Shown here: one piece after another, positions 6,549 to 14,110 of the stretch
Layout: the number at the start of each line of letters is the position of its first letter
Numbering within the stretch: the stretch's first letter is position 1
Assembly (NCBI GenBank): GCA_046757645.1
Contig: JBHHYS010000045.1
Location: 1-20,153 of the forward strand
Reading direction: 5' to 3'
Source of the DNA: JBHHYS01 sp046757645
GTDB lineage: Bacteria; Acidobacteriota; Terriglobia; Acidiferrales; 2-02-FULL-67-57
Length of the DNA stretch: 20,153 nucleotides
Translations under genes and position numbers: made by a program
The notes under the pieces: generated by a model
What the model was told of the DNA's origin: nothing
The model's input: the letters and a program-made list of their open reading frames with translations, nothing else
Databases searched by the model: none

Positions 6549-8258
6549 CTACATTCCCTCGTAGTGGGGGCCGCCGCCGCCTTCGGGCGGCACCCAGGTG
6601 ATGATTTCGTAGGGGTCCATAATGTCGCAGGTCTTGCAGTGGACGCAGTTCGAAGGATTGAGCTTCAGGCGTTTGCGGTCGCCCTCGGTGACAATCTCAT
6701 AGACGGCCGCGGGGCAGAAATACTGGCAGGGGTTGCCGTACTCCACCGGGCAGCGGTTCGAGCAGATGTCAGTGTCGGTCACCAGCAGGTGCGCCGGCTG
6801 GTCCTCTTCGTGGCGGGTGCCCGAGTGGTAGACGTCGGTCACCTTGTCGAAGGTCAACCGGTTGTCGGGTTTGAACGCCGGCGGCTGGGCGCCGGGCAAT
6901 TCTTTTAGCTGTTTATAGTATTCGTGCCCGGCGCGGTTCGAATAGCGGGCGTAGAGACCCCGGCCGCCGGTGATGAACTGCAACCCGGCGTGGGCGAGCC
7001 CCCGCCACAGCCCGTGCTCGAACGCCTGATGGAAGTTGCGCACCCGCCAGAGCTCATTCTTCACCCAGCTTTGCTCCACTTTTTCGGGGAAGCTCCTCAG
7101 GGACTTTTCCGAGGCATCCCCGGTGCGCAGCGCCTCGAAGACGGTTTCCGCGGCCAGCATCCCGGTCTTCATCGCCATGTGGATGCCCTTCAGGCGCTGC
7201 GAATTCAGAAAGCCGGCGCTGTCGCCAATCACCAGCGCCCCGGGGAGGTAGGTTTTGGGAAGCGCCCAGTAGCCGCCTTCCGGGATGGCCTTGGCCCCGT
7301 AGCGCACCAGCTTTCCGCCCTCGAGCAAACGCCGCACGACGGGATGGAGCTTGAAGCGCTGGAACGCCTCGTGGGTGTCGAAGTAGGGATTGGCATAGTG
7401 GAGGCCTGCCACCAGCCCCAGGGAGAGGCGGCTGTTCTGCATCCCGTAGATCCACCCGCCGCCGTACATCGCGGAACCGAGCGGATAGCCCATGGTGTGC
7501 CAGACCGTGCCGGGCTCGATTCGTCCGGCAGGCACCTCCCAGATTTCTTTCACCCCCAGGGCATAGACCTGGGGGTTGCGCCCGGCGGCGAGGTTGAACT
7601 TTTCGACCAGTTGCTTGGTCAGGGAGCCGTGCACCCCTTCGGCCAGCACCGTCACCTTGGCGCGCAGCTCGTAGCCGGGCTGGAAGTTCTCCTTCCGCTG
7701 GCCGTTCTTGTCCACGCCTTTGTCGTCGGTCTGGATGCCGACCACGCGGTCGGCTTCGGTGAGCAGCGCGGAGCCGGCGAAGCCGGTGAAGATGTTGACC
7801 CCGGCCTTTTCGGCCCGCTGGCCCAACCACTGTGCCAGCCGGGCCAGGGAGATCACGTAGTTGCCGTGGTTGCGCAAGGGCGGCGGGGTAATGGGAAAAC
7901 GCCAGGCGCGCCTTTCAGTGAAGAAGTAGGCGGCGTCGTTACGCACCGGGCTATCGAGCGGCGCGCCCTCTTTTTCGAAGTCCGGCACCAGCTCGCGCAA
8001 CCCCCGGGGGTCGAGCACCGCCCCGGAGAGGCTGTGCATTCCCAGCTCGTCGGCCTTCTCGATGACGTAAATGTTTTCTTCGCTCAGCCGCGGCTGGGCG
8101 CCTCCGGCGTTGTGCTGGCGAATGAGCGCGGCCAGGCGCAGCGCGCAGGCCAGCCCCGCCGGCCCGGCGCCGACAATCACTACGTCAGCTTCCAGCTGCT
8201 CCCGCTCGATTTTTTCTGCTGGCATCGCTCCCGAGGACAGAAGCACGTCGCTCAACAC
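6549..8258 (-). CDS. Electron transfer flavoprotein:ubiquinone oxidoreductase (ETF-QO)
   Basis: A 569-residue flavoprotein and iron-sulfur protein that passes electrons from reduced ETF to membrane quinone. An FAD dinucleotide-binding motif VVIVGAGPAGLACALRLAAL lies at about 26-45. HSLSGAVLDPRGLRELVPDF and a second FAD-contact stretch GALVIGDSAGFLNSQRLKGI are family marks. A C-terminal ferredoxin-like segment holds the 4Fe-4S ligands C515 (FCPAAVYE) and C538, C541, C544 (NCVHCKTC). Length is near the family norm. The frame opens at GTG 8258, next to AAAGGGG; an ATG at 8225 (MPAEKIERE) is an alternative start giving 558 residues, and neither has a well-spaced Shine-Dalgarno. It is third in the order etfB-etfA-ETF-QO, separated from etfA by a 116-base spacer that carries an inverted repeat. 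Confidence 0.94.
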   Translation of the reverse strand: MLSDVLLSSGAMPAEKIEREQLEADVVIVGAGPAGLACALRLAALIRQHNAGGAQPRLSEENIYVIEKADELGMHSLSGAVLDPRGLRELVPDFEKEGAPLDSPVRNDAAYFFTERRAWRFPITPPPLRNHGNYVISLARLAQWLGQRAEKAGVNIFTGFAGSALLTEADRVVGIQTDDKGVDKNGQRKENFQPGYELRAKVTVLAEGVHGSLTKQLVEKFNLAAGRNPQVYALGVKEIWEVPAGRIEPGTVWHTMGYPLGSAMYGGGWIYGMQNSRLSLGLVAGLHYANPYFDTHEAFQRFKLHPVVRRLLEGGKLVRYGAKAIPEGGYWALPKTYLPGALVIGDSAGFLNSQRLKGIHMAMKTGMLAAETVFEALRTGDASEKSLRSFPEKVEQSWVKNELWRVRNFHQAFEHGLWRGLAHAGLQFITGGRGLYARYSNRAGHEYYKQLKELPGAQPPAFKPDNRLTFDKVTDVYHSGTRHEEDQPAHLLVTDTDICSNRCPVEYGNPCQYFCPAAVYEIVTEGDRKRLKLNPSNCVHCKTCDIMDPYEIITWVPPEGGGGPHYEGM

Positions 8259-8269
8259 GCCCCTTTCCG

Positions 8270-8356
8270 GTCATTCTGAGCGAAGCGAAGAAACTTGATT
8301 GACTCCGACCGGCGATTTATCGAGATTCTTCCTCGCCCCGGGCTCCTCAGAATGAC
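8270..8356. repeat. Imperfect inverted repeat with GTCATTCTGAG ends, inside the ETF operon
   Basis: GTCATTCTGAGCGAAGCGAAG begins at 8270, and its degenerate inverse, ending CTCAGAATGAC, is at 8346-8355. The arms also share AAGAAAC/GAGATTCTTCC-type inner sequence, with about 35 bases of less symmetric centre. I recognise this end sequence as a common dispersed intergenic repeat in Acidobacteriota and some other phyla. It fills most of the spacer between etfA and the ETF-QO gene and could fold into a long stem in the transcript. Confidence 0.7.
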
Positions 8357-8374
8357 ACCAGCGGGGTATTAACT

Positions 8375-9364
8375 CTAAGCGCCCTTTTCCAGGGCTTCGA
8401 TCAAGGCGGGGACGACTTCGAAGAGGTCACCGACAATCCCGTAGTCGGCCACTTCGAAGATGGGGGCGCTGGAGTCCTTGTTGATCGCCACAATGGTGCG
8501 CGAGCCTTTCATCCCCACCACGTGCTGGATGGCGCCGGAGATGCCCAGCGCCAGGTAGAGCTTGGGGGCGACGGTCTGGCCGGAGCTGCCGATCTGGCGC
8601 TCCATGGGCAGCCAGCCTTCATCGCAGATGGGCCGCGAAGCGGCAAGCTCACCGCCGAGCAGCGCCGCCAGCTTCTTGGCCATCTCGATGTTTTCCGGCG
8701 CTTTGATGCCCCGGCCGATGGCGACGATGACCGCGGCCTGGGTGAGGTCCACGGCCTGCTTGGCTTCGCGGAAGGGTTCTTCGGGCTGGTTACGAATCTG
8801 CTCCGGCGCCAGCTTCACCTCCGCCTTCTTGCTCTCCACCTTCTTGTCGCCGGGCTGGAGGGCGTCGGCGCGGAAGGCGCCTGCCTGAAAAGTGGCGAAG
8901 TGTGGCGCGGGGCCTACGGGAACCACGTCGGCATTCGTCTTCCCCTGGAACATCTGGCGAATGAACACGGTCTCCCGGCCATTGGCCCGCACCCCAATGC
9001 AGTCGCTGATCAGGCTGCGCTGGAAGGCGGTGGCCAGCTTGGGGGCGAAGTCGCGCACCTGATAGGTATGCGGCAGCAGCACCAGCGCCGGTTCCAGCTG
9101 CTCGACCACCTGGCGCAGGGCGGCGGTGTAGCCCTCCGGGGTGTAGGGCTCCAGCAGGTCGTGCTCCACCCGCCAGAGCTCATCCAGTTTTTTCGAGGCA
9201 AACTCTTCCCCGAGTCCAGCGATGTCTTTGCCCGGCAGGGCGACCACCAACCGTGCGGCGCGGGCGGCGGCGGCCAGTTGCTGGCCGGCGACCAGCGTCT
9301 CCCAGCTCAAGGGATTGAGCTTGCCCTGGCGCTGCTCGGCGATAACAAGGATGACAGGGGCCAT
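8375..9364 (-). CDS. etfA: Electron transfer flavoprotein alpha subunit
   Basis: The 329-residue FAD-binding subunit of ETF, the soluble electron carrier between acyl-CoA dehydrogenases and ETF-QO. The N-terminal domain (VILVIAEQRQGKL, LLPHTYQVRDFAPKLATAF) is followed by the C-terminal FAD domain. VIVAIGRGIKAPEN is at about 212-225 and RPICDEGWLPMERQIGSSGQ at 244-263. The ETF-alpha signature PKLYLALGISGAIQH at 267-281 leads into GSRTIVAINKDSSAPIFEVADYGIVGDL. Length is typical. The ATG at 9364 follows the etfB stop by seven bases, so the subunits are co-translated. A Lys/Glu-rich linker near 173-200 joins the two domains. Confidence 0.96.
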   Translation of the reverse strand: MAPVILVIAEQRQGKLNPLSWETLVAGQQLAAAARAARLVVALPGKDIAGLGEEFASKKLDELWRVEHDLLEPYTPEGYTAALRQVVEQLEPALVLLPHTYQVRDFAPKLATAFQRSLISDCIGVRANGRETVFIRQMFQGKTNADVVPVGPAPHFATFQAGAFRADALQPGDKKVESKKAEVKLAPEQIRNQPEEPFREAKQAVDLTQAAVIVAIGRGIKAPENIEMAKKLAALLGGELAASRPICDEGWLPMERQIGSSGQTVAPKLYLALGISGAIQHVVGMKGSRTIVAINKDSSAPIFEVADYGIVGDLFEVVPALIEALEKGA

Positions 9365-9371
9365 TTGACTC

Positions 9372-10145
9372 CTACAGGATGCGCACTTCGTGCTTCAGTT
9401 TTTCCAGCAGCTGTGCAGCCACCTCTTTCGGGGCGCCTTCGATGAATTCCGTCTTCTTGGTCTTTTCCGGCACATAAATCTTTTTCGTCTGCTGCGTGGC
9501 CGCCAGCGACTCGGGCAGAACCTGGGTGGAGGGCAGGGCGCGAATCTCCTTCTTCTTGGCGGCCATGATGCCCTTGAGGGAAGCGTAGCGGGGCTTGTTG
9601 ATCCCGGACTGAATGGCGAGCACGGCGGGCAAGGGCAGCGTGATCCACTGGAACCAGCCCGCTTCCAGCTCGCGTTTGACCCGGAGGTGCCTGTCCTGCA
9701 CCTGGATTTCCATGATGATGGTGGCGTGCGGCAGCCCCAGCAGCTCCGCCAGCACGACCCCCGTCTGGGCAAAGCCGTGGTCGTCGGACTGCAAGCCGGT
9801 GAGAATCAGGTCGAACTTCTCCTCCCGCACCGCCCCGGCGATGGCGGCCGCCAGCTGCAGCGGGTCGAGCGCATAGAACTCATCGTTGGTGACGTGGAGG
9901 GCGCGCTCGGCGCCCTTCGCCAATCCCTCTTTGATTACCTGGCGCACCCGCTCCGGCCCCAGGGAAACGACCACTACCTCCCCGCCGTGCTTTTCCTTCA
10001 GGCGCAGCGCCTCTTCCAGGGCGTAGTTGTCCGGGTCGTTCGTTTCGTAGCTGAGGTCGACTTCACGCACCCAGGTGCCGGCGTCGTTGATGCGCAGCGG
10101 CGCGTCCTTGGCGGGTACTTGCTTCATGCAAACCGCAATCTTCAT
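9372..10145 (-). CDS. etfB: Electron transfer flavoprotein beta subunit
   Basis: The 257-residue beta subunit of ETF, which holds AMP and forms the docking face for partner dehydrogenases. The N-terminus MKIAVCMKQVPAKDAPLRI is canonical. ETNDPDNYALEEALRLKE is at about 34-51 and the nucleotide loop LTGLQSDDHGFAQTG near 115-129. The ETF-beta signature VKRELEAGWFQWITLPLPAV at about 155-174 runs on to IQSGINKPRYASLKGIM. It is first in the etfB-etfA-ETF-QO order; a GGGGAG element lies about eleven bases before the ATG. The upstream spacer (10146-10374), shared with the 3' end of fabF, contains palindromic repeats and must hold any operon-specific promoter, though no clear -35/-10 pair was seen. 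Confidence 0.96.
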   Translation of the reverse strand: MKIAVCMKQVPAKDAPLRINDAGTWVREVDLSYETNDPDNYALEEALRLKEKHGGEVVVVSLGPERVRQVIKEGLAKGAERALHVTNDEFYALDPLQLAAAIAGAVREEKFDLILTGLQSDDHGFAQTGVVLAELLGLPHATIIMEIQVQDRHLRVKRELEAGWFQWITLPLPAVLAIQSGINKPRYASLKGIMAAKKKEIRALPSTQVLPESLAATQQTKKIYVPEKTKKTEFIEGAPKEVAAQLLEKLKHEVRIL

Positions 10146-10234
10146 TGTTCGTCAGTTCTCCCCACGCTGCACGGCGCCTGCCTCGCAGCTTCGGTCCACG
10201 AGAGGAGCCGCCTGCCCATGCAACCCTCCTTCTG

Positions 10235-10352
10235 CCCACGGGCTTCCGCCCGTGGGAGGAACACCCCCAGTGGCCGAAGCCACGGGGCAGAGCGGGTGCG
10301 TGTCCCCCGTGGGTAGCGCGGGTTCCCATCGGGTACCCGCGGCGGGCAAACT
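10235..10352. repeat. Palindromic intergenic repeat cluster, fabF-etfB spacer (copy 1)
   Basis: Three consecutive hairpins. A perfect 9-bp stem with a 4-base loop spans 10235-10256 (CCCACGGGC TTCC GCCCGTGGG). An 8-bp stem pairs CCACGGGG (10280-10287) with CCCCGTGG (10305-10312) around a 17-base loop. CGCGGGT and ACCCGCG pair around TCCCATCGGGT within 10309-10352. The 44 bases from 10309 (GTGGGTAGCGCGGGTTCCCA...) recur almost unchanged at 12071 and 12188. It could act as a transcript 3'-end stabiliser or a rho-independent-like brake between fabF and etfB, but there is no U-tract. Confidence 0.75.
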
Positions 10353-10374
10353 ACCCTTCCCCATCCCCCGTTGC

Positions 10375-11643
10375 TCACTTGCCTTCCCAGCGCTTGAAGA
10401 GCAAGGCGGCGTTGGTGCCCCCGAAGCCGAAGGAGTTGGAGAGCGCGTAGCGCACCTCCGCCGGGCGCGCCTGGTTGGGGACGTAGTCGAGGTCGCACTC
10501 CGGGTCGGGTTTCTCGTAGTTGATGGTGGGGGGCAGGCGTTGGTCGCGCAGCGTCAGCACGGCGATGCCGCCTTCCAGGCCCCCGGCGCCCCCCAGCAGG
10601 TGCCCGGTCATAGATTTTGTCGAACTGACCGGCACTTTTTTGGCGCGCTCGCCCCACAGGCGCTTGATGGCGACGGTTTCGATCTTGTCGCCCACCGGGG
10701 TGGAGGTGCCGTGGGCGTTGATGTAGTCCACCTCTTCGGGGTTCACCCCGATGCCTTTCAATGTGGCTTCCATCACCCGGAAGGCGCCCTCGCCGTCTTC
10801 GGCGGGCTGGGTGATGTGGTAGGCGTCGCCGCTCATGGCGTAACCGACAATCTCCGCCAGGATGGGAGCGCTGCGCCGCTGGGCGACCTCCAGCGCCTCC
10901 AGAATCAAAATCCCCGCGCCTTCCCCGATAACAAAGCCGTCGCGCTCGGCATCGAACGGGCGGCTGGCGCGCGCGGGCTCCTGGTTGCGGGTGGAGAGCG
11001 CCCGCATGGAGGTAAAGCCGCCCACCCCCATGGGGGTGATGGCCGCTTCGGTGCCGCCGCAAATCATTGCGTCGGCGTCTCCGCGGGCAATGATCTTGTA
11101 GCTGTCTCCCACCGCATGCGCGCTGGCCGAGCAGGCGGTGGCCGTAGCCGAGTTCGGGCCTTTGGCCCCGGTGCGAATGGAGACAAATCCGGCCGCCAGG
11201 TTGACAATCGTGGCGGGAATGAAAAACGGCGAAATCTTCCGCGGACCCCCGGCCAGCAACGCCGAATGCTCGCGCTCGATCACATCGAAGCCGCCGATCC
11301 CGGAGCCAATATAGACCCCGGTGCGGGCGGCCCGTTCCGGGCTCAGTTTGAGCCCGGCGTGGGCGAGGGCAAAGTCAGTGGCTGCCAGGGCAAACTGGAT
11401 GAAGCGCCCCATTTTTTTCAACTCTTTCTTTTCCACGAACTGCAGGGGGTCGAAGCCCTTCACCTCGCCGGCAAACCGGCAGGGGAACTTGGAGGCGTCG
11501 AAGAGGGTAATGGGGGCGATGCCGCTCGCGCCGGCGCACAGCGCCTTCCAGACGTTTTCGGTGCCGATGCCCACGTCGCAGAGCAACCCGATGCCGGTGA
11601 CCACCACCCGGCGACCGGTAGCGGGCGGAGTCGAGCCGCTCAT
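10375..11643 (-). CDS. fabF: Beta-ketoacyl-ACP synthase II
   Basis: A 422-residue condensing enzyme that elongates acyl-ACP with malonyl-ACP in type II fatty acid synthesis. The Cys-His-His triad is intact: C171 in TATACSASAHAVGD, H311 in NAHGTSTPVGD, H348 in STKSMTGHLLGGAG, with K343 of the SSTKS motif. It ends with the usual SNSFGFGGTNAALLFK. The N-terminus RRVVVTGIGLLCDVG fits the family. The start is ATG 11643, since GAGGTG lies about seven bases before it; an in-frame TTG at 11661 is possible but poorly supported. It follows acpP after 60 bases and is the last gene of the cluster. KAS III (fabH) is not found nearby, so another enzyme must start chains. Confidence 0.96.
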   Translation of the reverse strand: MSGSTPPATGRRVVVTGIGLLCDVGIGTENVWKALCAGASGIAPITLFDASKFPCRFAGEVKGFDPLQFVEKKELKKMGRFIQFALAATDFALAHAGLKLSPERAARTGVYIGSGIGGFDVIEREHSALLAGGPRKISPFFIPATIVNLAAGFVSIRTGAKGPNSATATACSASAHAVGDSYKIIARGDADAMICGGTEAAITPMGVGGFTSMRALSTRNQEPARASRPFDAERDGFVIGEGAGILILEALEVAQRRSAPILAEIVGYAMSGDAYHITQPAEDGEGAFRVMEATLKGIGVNPEEVDYINAHGTSTPVGDKIETVAIKRLWGERAKKVPVSSTKSMTGHLLGGAGGLEGGIAVLTLRDQRLPPTINYEKPDPECDLDYVPNQARPAEVRYALSNSFGFGGTNAALLFKRWEGK

Positions 11644-11703
11644 GAGCGCACCTCGGCGCAAGCAGTGGGGTACGGACTGAAGAAGGGTGCGAACACCGGG
11701 AAA

Positions 11704-11943
11704 TCAGGACTTCTTTTTCTGTTCGATGTATTCGATGGCTTCCTTGACGCTGGTGATTTTTTCCGCGTCTTCGTCGGGGATTTCGATGTTGAAAGCCTCT
11801 TCGAAGGCCATCACCAGCTCAACGGTGTCGAGCGAATCGGCTCCCAGATCGTCCACGAAGGAAGCCGTCTCGGTCACTTCTGCTTCGTCCACCCCCAACT
11901 GCTCGATGATAATCTGCTTCACCTTCTCCCGCGTGGTGGCCAT
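11704..11943 (-). CDS. acpP: Acyl carrier protein
   Basis: A 79-residue acidic carrier that holds growing acyl chains as thioesters on 4'-phosphopantetheine. The attachment serine is S37 in DDLGADSLDTVELVMAFEE, the canonical DSL context. The four-helix ACP pattern is complete (VKQIIIEQLGV, AEVTETASFVDDLG, FNIEIPDEDAEKI, TSVKEAIEYI). The C-terminal KKKS tail is slightly more basic than in E. coli. The start is ATG 11943, with GGAGG about nine bases upstream. It sits between fabG (upstream, with a 351-base repeat-filled gap) and fabF (60 bases downstream), the usual acpP-fabF pairing. Confidence 0.97.
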   Translation of the reverse strand: MATTREKVKQIIIEQLGVDEAEVTETASFVDDLGADSLDTVELVMAFEEAFNIEIPDEDAEKITSVKEAIEYIEQKKKS

Positions 11944-12294
11944 AGTGTGTTTCCTCCTCGGCGGACGCTCCTTGGGACGCTGGAGCGGCCCAATTCTAGT
12001 CAGCGCTCCCCCAGGGGTCAAGCCGGGCATCCGCTGTTCCCGAGCCCCGAGAGTCGGCTTCCGTGTCCTGGTGGGTAGCGCGGGTTCCCATCGGCTACCC
12101 GCGGCGGGTAAACCGCAGGAAGGCCTGCGGCCATCCTGCGCTACCAGCTCAGGGCAAGCCACCGGGCTGAGCGGCTGCGTGCTCCCGGTGGGTAGCGCGG
12201 GTTCCCATCGGGTACCCGCGGCGGGCAAACTGCAGGACGGCCGGCGGCCATCCTGCGCGACCAGCTTGATAGCGACGCGCAACGCATACGGATT
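11944..12294. other. fabG-acpP spacer of 351 bases, largely repeats
   Basis: No gene is supported here. The half next to fabG (about 12071-12270) is two copies of the palindromic repeat described separately. The half next to acpP (11944-12070) holds the acpP ribosome-binding site (GGAGG, about nine bases before the ATG) and otherwise nothing I can name. A separate acpP-fabF promoter would lie here, but no clear -35/-10 pair was seen. Confidence 0.6.
12071..12256. repeat. Two tandem copies of the palindromic intergenic repeat (copies 2 and 3)
   Basis: The 44-base motif starting GTGGGTAGCGCGGGTTCCCA occurs at 12071-12114 and 12188-12231. Each copy is followed by a second palindrome, GCAGGA-N-GGCC-NNN-GGCC-A-TCCTGC, at 12115-12139 and 12232-12256. 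Between the copies, CCACCGGG (12159-12166) pairs with CCCGGTGG (12184-12191) around a 17-base loop. The equivalent stem in copy 1 is CCACGGGG/CCCCGTGG, so both sides have changed while pairing is kept. The repeats lie in the transcribed spacer between fabG and acpP. Confidence 0.8.
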
Positions 12295-13038
12295 TCAAGC
12301 CAGATACAAGCCGCCGTTGATGTCCAGCACGTGGCCGGTGATGTAGGCGGCTTCCTCGGACACCAGGAAGCCGATGCCGGCGGCGACCTCCCGGGCGCTT
12401 CCCATCCGCCCCAGGGGGATGCGCGCCACCAATGCCTGCTTGGCCTTCTCGGGCAAGGGATCGGTCATCGGGGAAATAATAAACCCCGGGGCAACGGCGT
12501 TGACGGTGATGTTCCGCGACGCCACTTCCACCGCCAAGGCCTTGGTCAGGCCGATGAGGCCGGCTTTGGAGGCGATGTAGTTTGCCTGGCCGGGATTGCC
12601 GGTTTGCGCCACCACCGAACTGACGTTGACGATCCGCCCATAACGCTCCCGCAACATCCGGGGGAGCACTTGCTGGATGCACAAGTAGGCGGCGGTGAGG
12701 TTGGTTTCGAGCACCGCGTCCCAGTCGGCGCGCTTCAGGCGGATGGCCAGTTGGTCGCGGGCGATGCCGGCGTTGTTCACCAGGATATCAATGCGCCCGA
12801 AGTGCTCCAGGGCGCGGGCGAAGCCGGCCCGGATCTGTTCCTCGCGGGTTACGTCCATCGGTACCGCCAGCGCATCGCCGCCCCGCTGGCGGATTTCCGC
12901 TTCCAGCCCCGCCAGCTTTTCCGCATTGCGCGCCGCTAGCACCACGCGGGCGCCCCGCTCCGCCAAGAGCTCGGCCGTGGCGCAGCCGATGCCCTGCGAG
13001 GCCCCGGTAATCACCGCTACCCGGTCTTTCAGGGTCAC
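12295..13038 (-). CDS. fabG: 3-oxoacyl-ACP reductase
   Basis: A 247-residue short-chain dehydrogenase that reduces 3-oxoacyl-ACP with NADPH in each elongation cycle. The cofactor motif TGASQGIG lies at 11-18 and NNAG at 88-91. The catalytic set is N113, S141, Y154 and K158 (YIASK), and the FabG-type GHVLDINGGLYLA end is present. The family C-terminal length is exact. The start is GTG at 13038, which overlaps the fabD stop (GTGA), so translation is coupled. The cluster context (fabD before, acpP after) favours FabG over a general SDR. Confidence 0.95.
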   Translation of the reverse strand: MTLKDRVAVITGASQGIGCATAELLAERGARVVLAARNAEKLAGLEAEIRQRGGDALAVPMDVTREEQIRAGFARALEHFGRIDILVNNAGIARDQLAIRLKRADWDAVLETNLTAAYLCIQQVLPRMLRERYGRIVNVSSVVAQTGNPGQANYIASKAGLIGLTKALAVEVASRNITVNAVAPGFIISPMTDPLPEKAKQALVARIPLGRMGSAREVAAGIGFLVSEEAAYITGHVLDINGGLYLA

Positions 13039-13991
13039 GAGGCGACCTCCCGGGTGGCCCCCGCTAGATGAGCGAGGGTTTTTTCCAGGCTGGCCGGGTC
13101 CTCGACGTTCAGCGCCGTGACCCCCCGGTCAATCTGCCGCAAGAGCCCGGTGAGGACTTTGCCGGGCCCGATCTCCACAAAGACCCCACAGCCGAGCGCG
13201 ATGAGTTTGCGCATTGACTCTTCCCAGCGCACCGGGGCCGGCACTTGGCGCAGCAGCGCGGCGCGGGCCTCCGCCGGGGTGCGCACCAGCTCAGCGTCCA
13301 CATTCGAGACCAGCGGAATCTTCAGCTCATCGAAGCGAATCTTCTCGAACGCGCTCTTGAGCGCCGCCAGCGCCGGCTCCATCAGCGCACAGTGGAAGGG
13401 GGCGCTCACCGGCAGCCGCAGCGCCCGCTTGGCGCCCGCGGCGCGGGCCGCCTCCCGGGCGCGCTCGACGGCGGAAGCGTGGCCGGAGATAACAATCTGA
13501 CCCGGGGAGTTCAGGTTCGCCGGCGACACCACCTGACCCTGGGCCGCCCGCTGGCAGATGTCTTTGACCTGGTCGGCCGACAAGCCCAGAATCGCCGCCA
13601 TGGCTCCCTGGTCGGCGGGGACGGCTGCTTGCATGGCTTCCCCCCGACGCCGCACGGTGACAAGCGCTTCCTCGAGCGAGAGACATCCGCTGGCCACCAG
13701 GCCAGAGTATTCCCCCAGGCTGTGCCCGGCCAGGTAGTCCGGCCGAACTCCTTTTTCTTGCAGGACGCGATAGGCGGCCACCGAACAGGCCAGCACCGCC
13801 GGCTGCGTGTTTGCCGTCAGCTTTAGTTCTTCGTCCGGGCCGTCGAAGCAGAGCCGGGAAAGGGGAAATCCCAGCGCCGGGTCGGCCTCGCTGAAGACCG
13901 TCCGCGCCACCGAGAACCTCTCGGCCAGCGCCCGGCCCATCCCCGCGTACTGCGAGCCCTGTCCCGGAAAGACAAAAGCCAGTTTCCCCAT
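13035..13991 (-). CDS. fabD: Malonyl-CoA:ACP transacylase
   Basis: A 318-residue enzyme that transfers malonyl from CoA to ACP. The first glycine-rich motif FVFPGQGSQYAGMG is at 7-20. The nucleophile S91 sits in AGHSLGEYSGL, R116 in RRRG binds the malonyl carboxylate, and H200 in SAPFHCALM completes the dyad. NSPGQIVISG near 161-170 and EIGPGKVLTGLL near 275 are also typical. Length is normal. It starts with ATG at 13991. The 115-base gap to plsX holds a (C/G)CCGGCGG-rich inverted stretch and a MITE-end-like motif. The downstream fabG overlaps by four bases. Confidence 0.96.
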   Translation of the reverse strand: MGKLAFVFPGQGSQYAGMGRALAERFSVARTVFSEADPALGFPLSRLCFDGPDEELKLTANTQPAVLACSVAAYRVLQEKGVRPDYLAGHSLGEYSGLVASGCLSLEEALVTVRRRGEAMQAAVPADQGAMAAILGLSADQVKDICQRAAQGQVVSPANLNSPGQIVISGHASAVERAREAARAAGAKRALRLPVSAPFHCALMEPALAALKSAFEKIRFDELKIPLVSNVDAELVRTPAEARAALLRQVPAPVRWEESMRKLIALGCGVFVEIGPGKVLTGLLRQIDRGVTALNVEDPASLEKTLAHLAGATREVAS

Positions 13992-14091
13992 CCTTAACCT
14001 CTGCCTCCCACCCGCCGGCGGAACCGGCAGGCACCGGCTCCCGATTCCTTCGGGGAAGAACAGAGTCGGCGCTTCATCATTATTGCCCCAT

Positions 14092-14110
14092 CAAGTTGGA
14101 ACCGTCCTAG
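14092..14110. repeat. Solo copy of the MITE-like terminal repeat at the plsX stop codon
   Basis: CAAGTTGGAACCGTCCTAG resembles the right end of the element at 3255-3383 (AGTTGGAACGACACTAG), sharing AGTTGGAAC and CTAG at the same spacing. The CTAG contains the TAG stop codon of plsX, just as the other copy contains the stop of the Trm112-like gene. No matching second end was found in the 115-base gap, so this is a relic or a chance likeness. Confidence 0.35.

Noticed and set aside
6924..8279. Plus-strand open frame of 451 codons opposite the ETF-QO gene
   Set aside because: Antisense to a full-length flavoprotein with all cofactor motifs; the translation has no recognisable fold.
10075..12078. 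Plus-strand open frame of 667 codons opposite fabF and acpP
   Set aside because: It spans two clear genes and the repeat spacers on the other strand and has shadow-type composition. Its length only reflects GC-rich codon structure.
10235..12256. Repeats near fabF and acpP as a CRISPR array
   Set aside because: Only three copies, unevenly spaced and interrupted by two genes. The intervening sequence is itself repeated and palindromic, and there are no cas genes.
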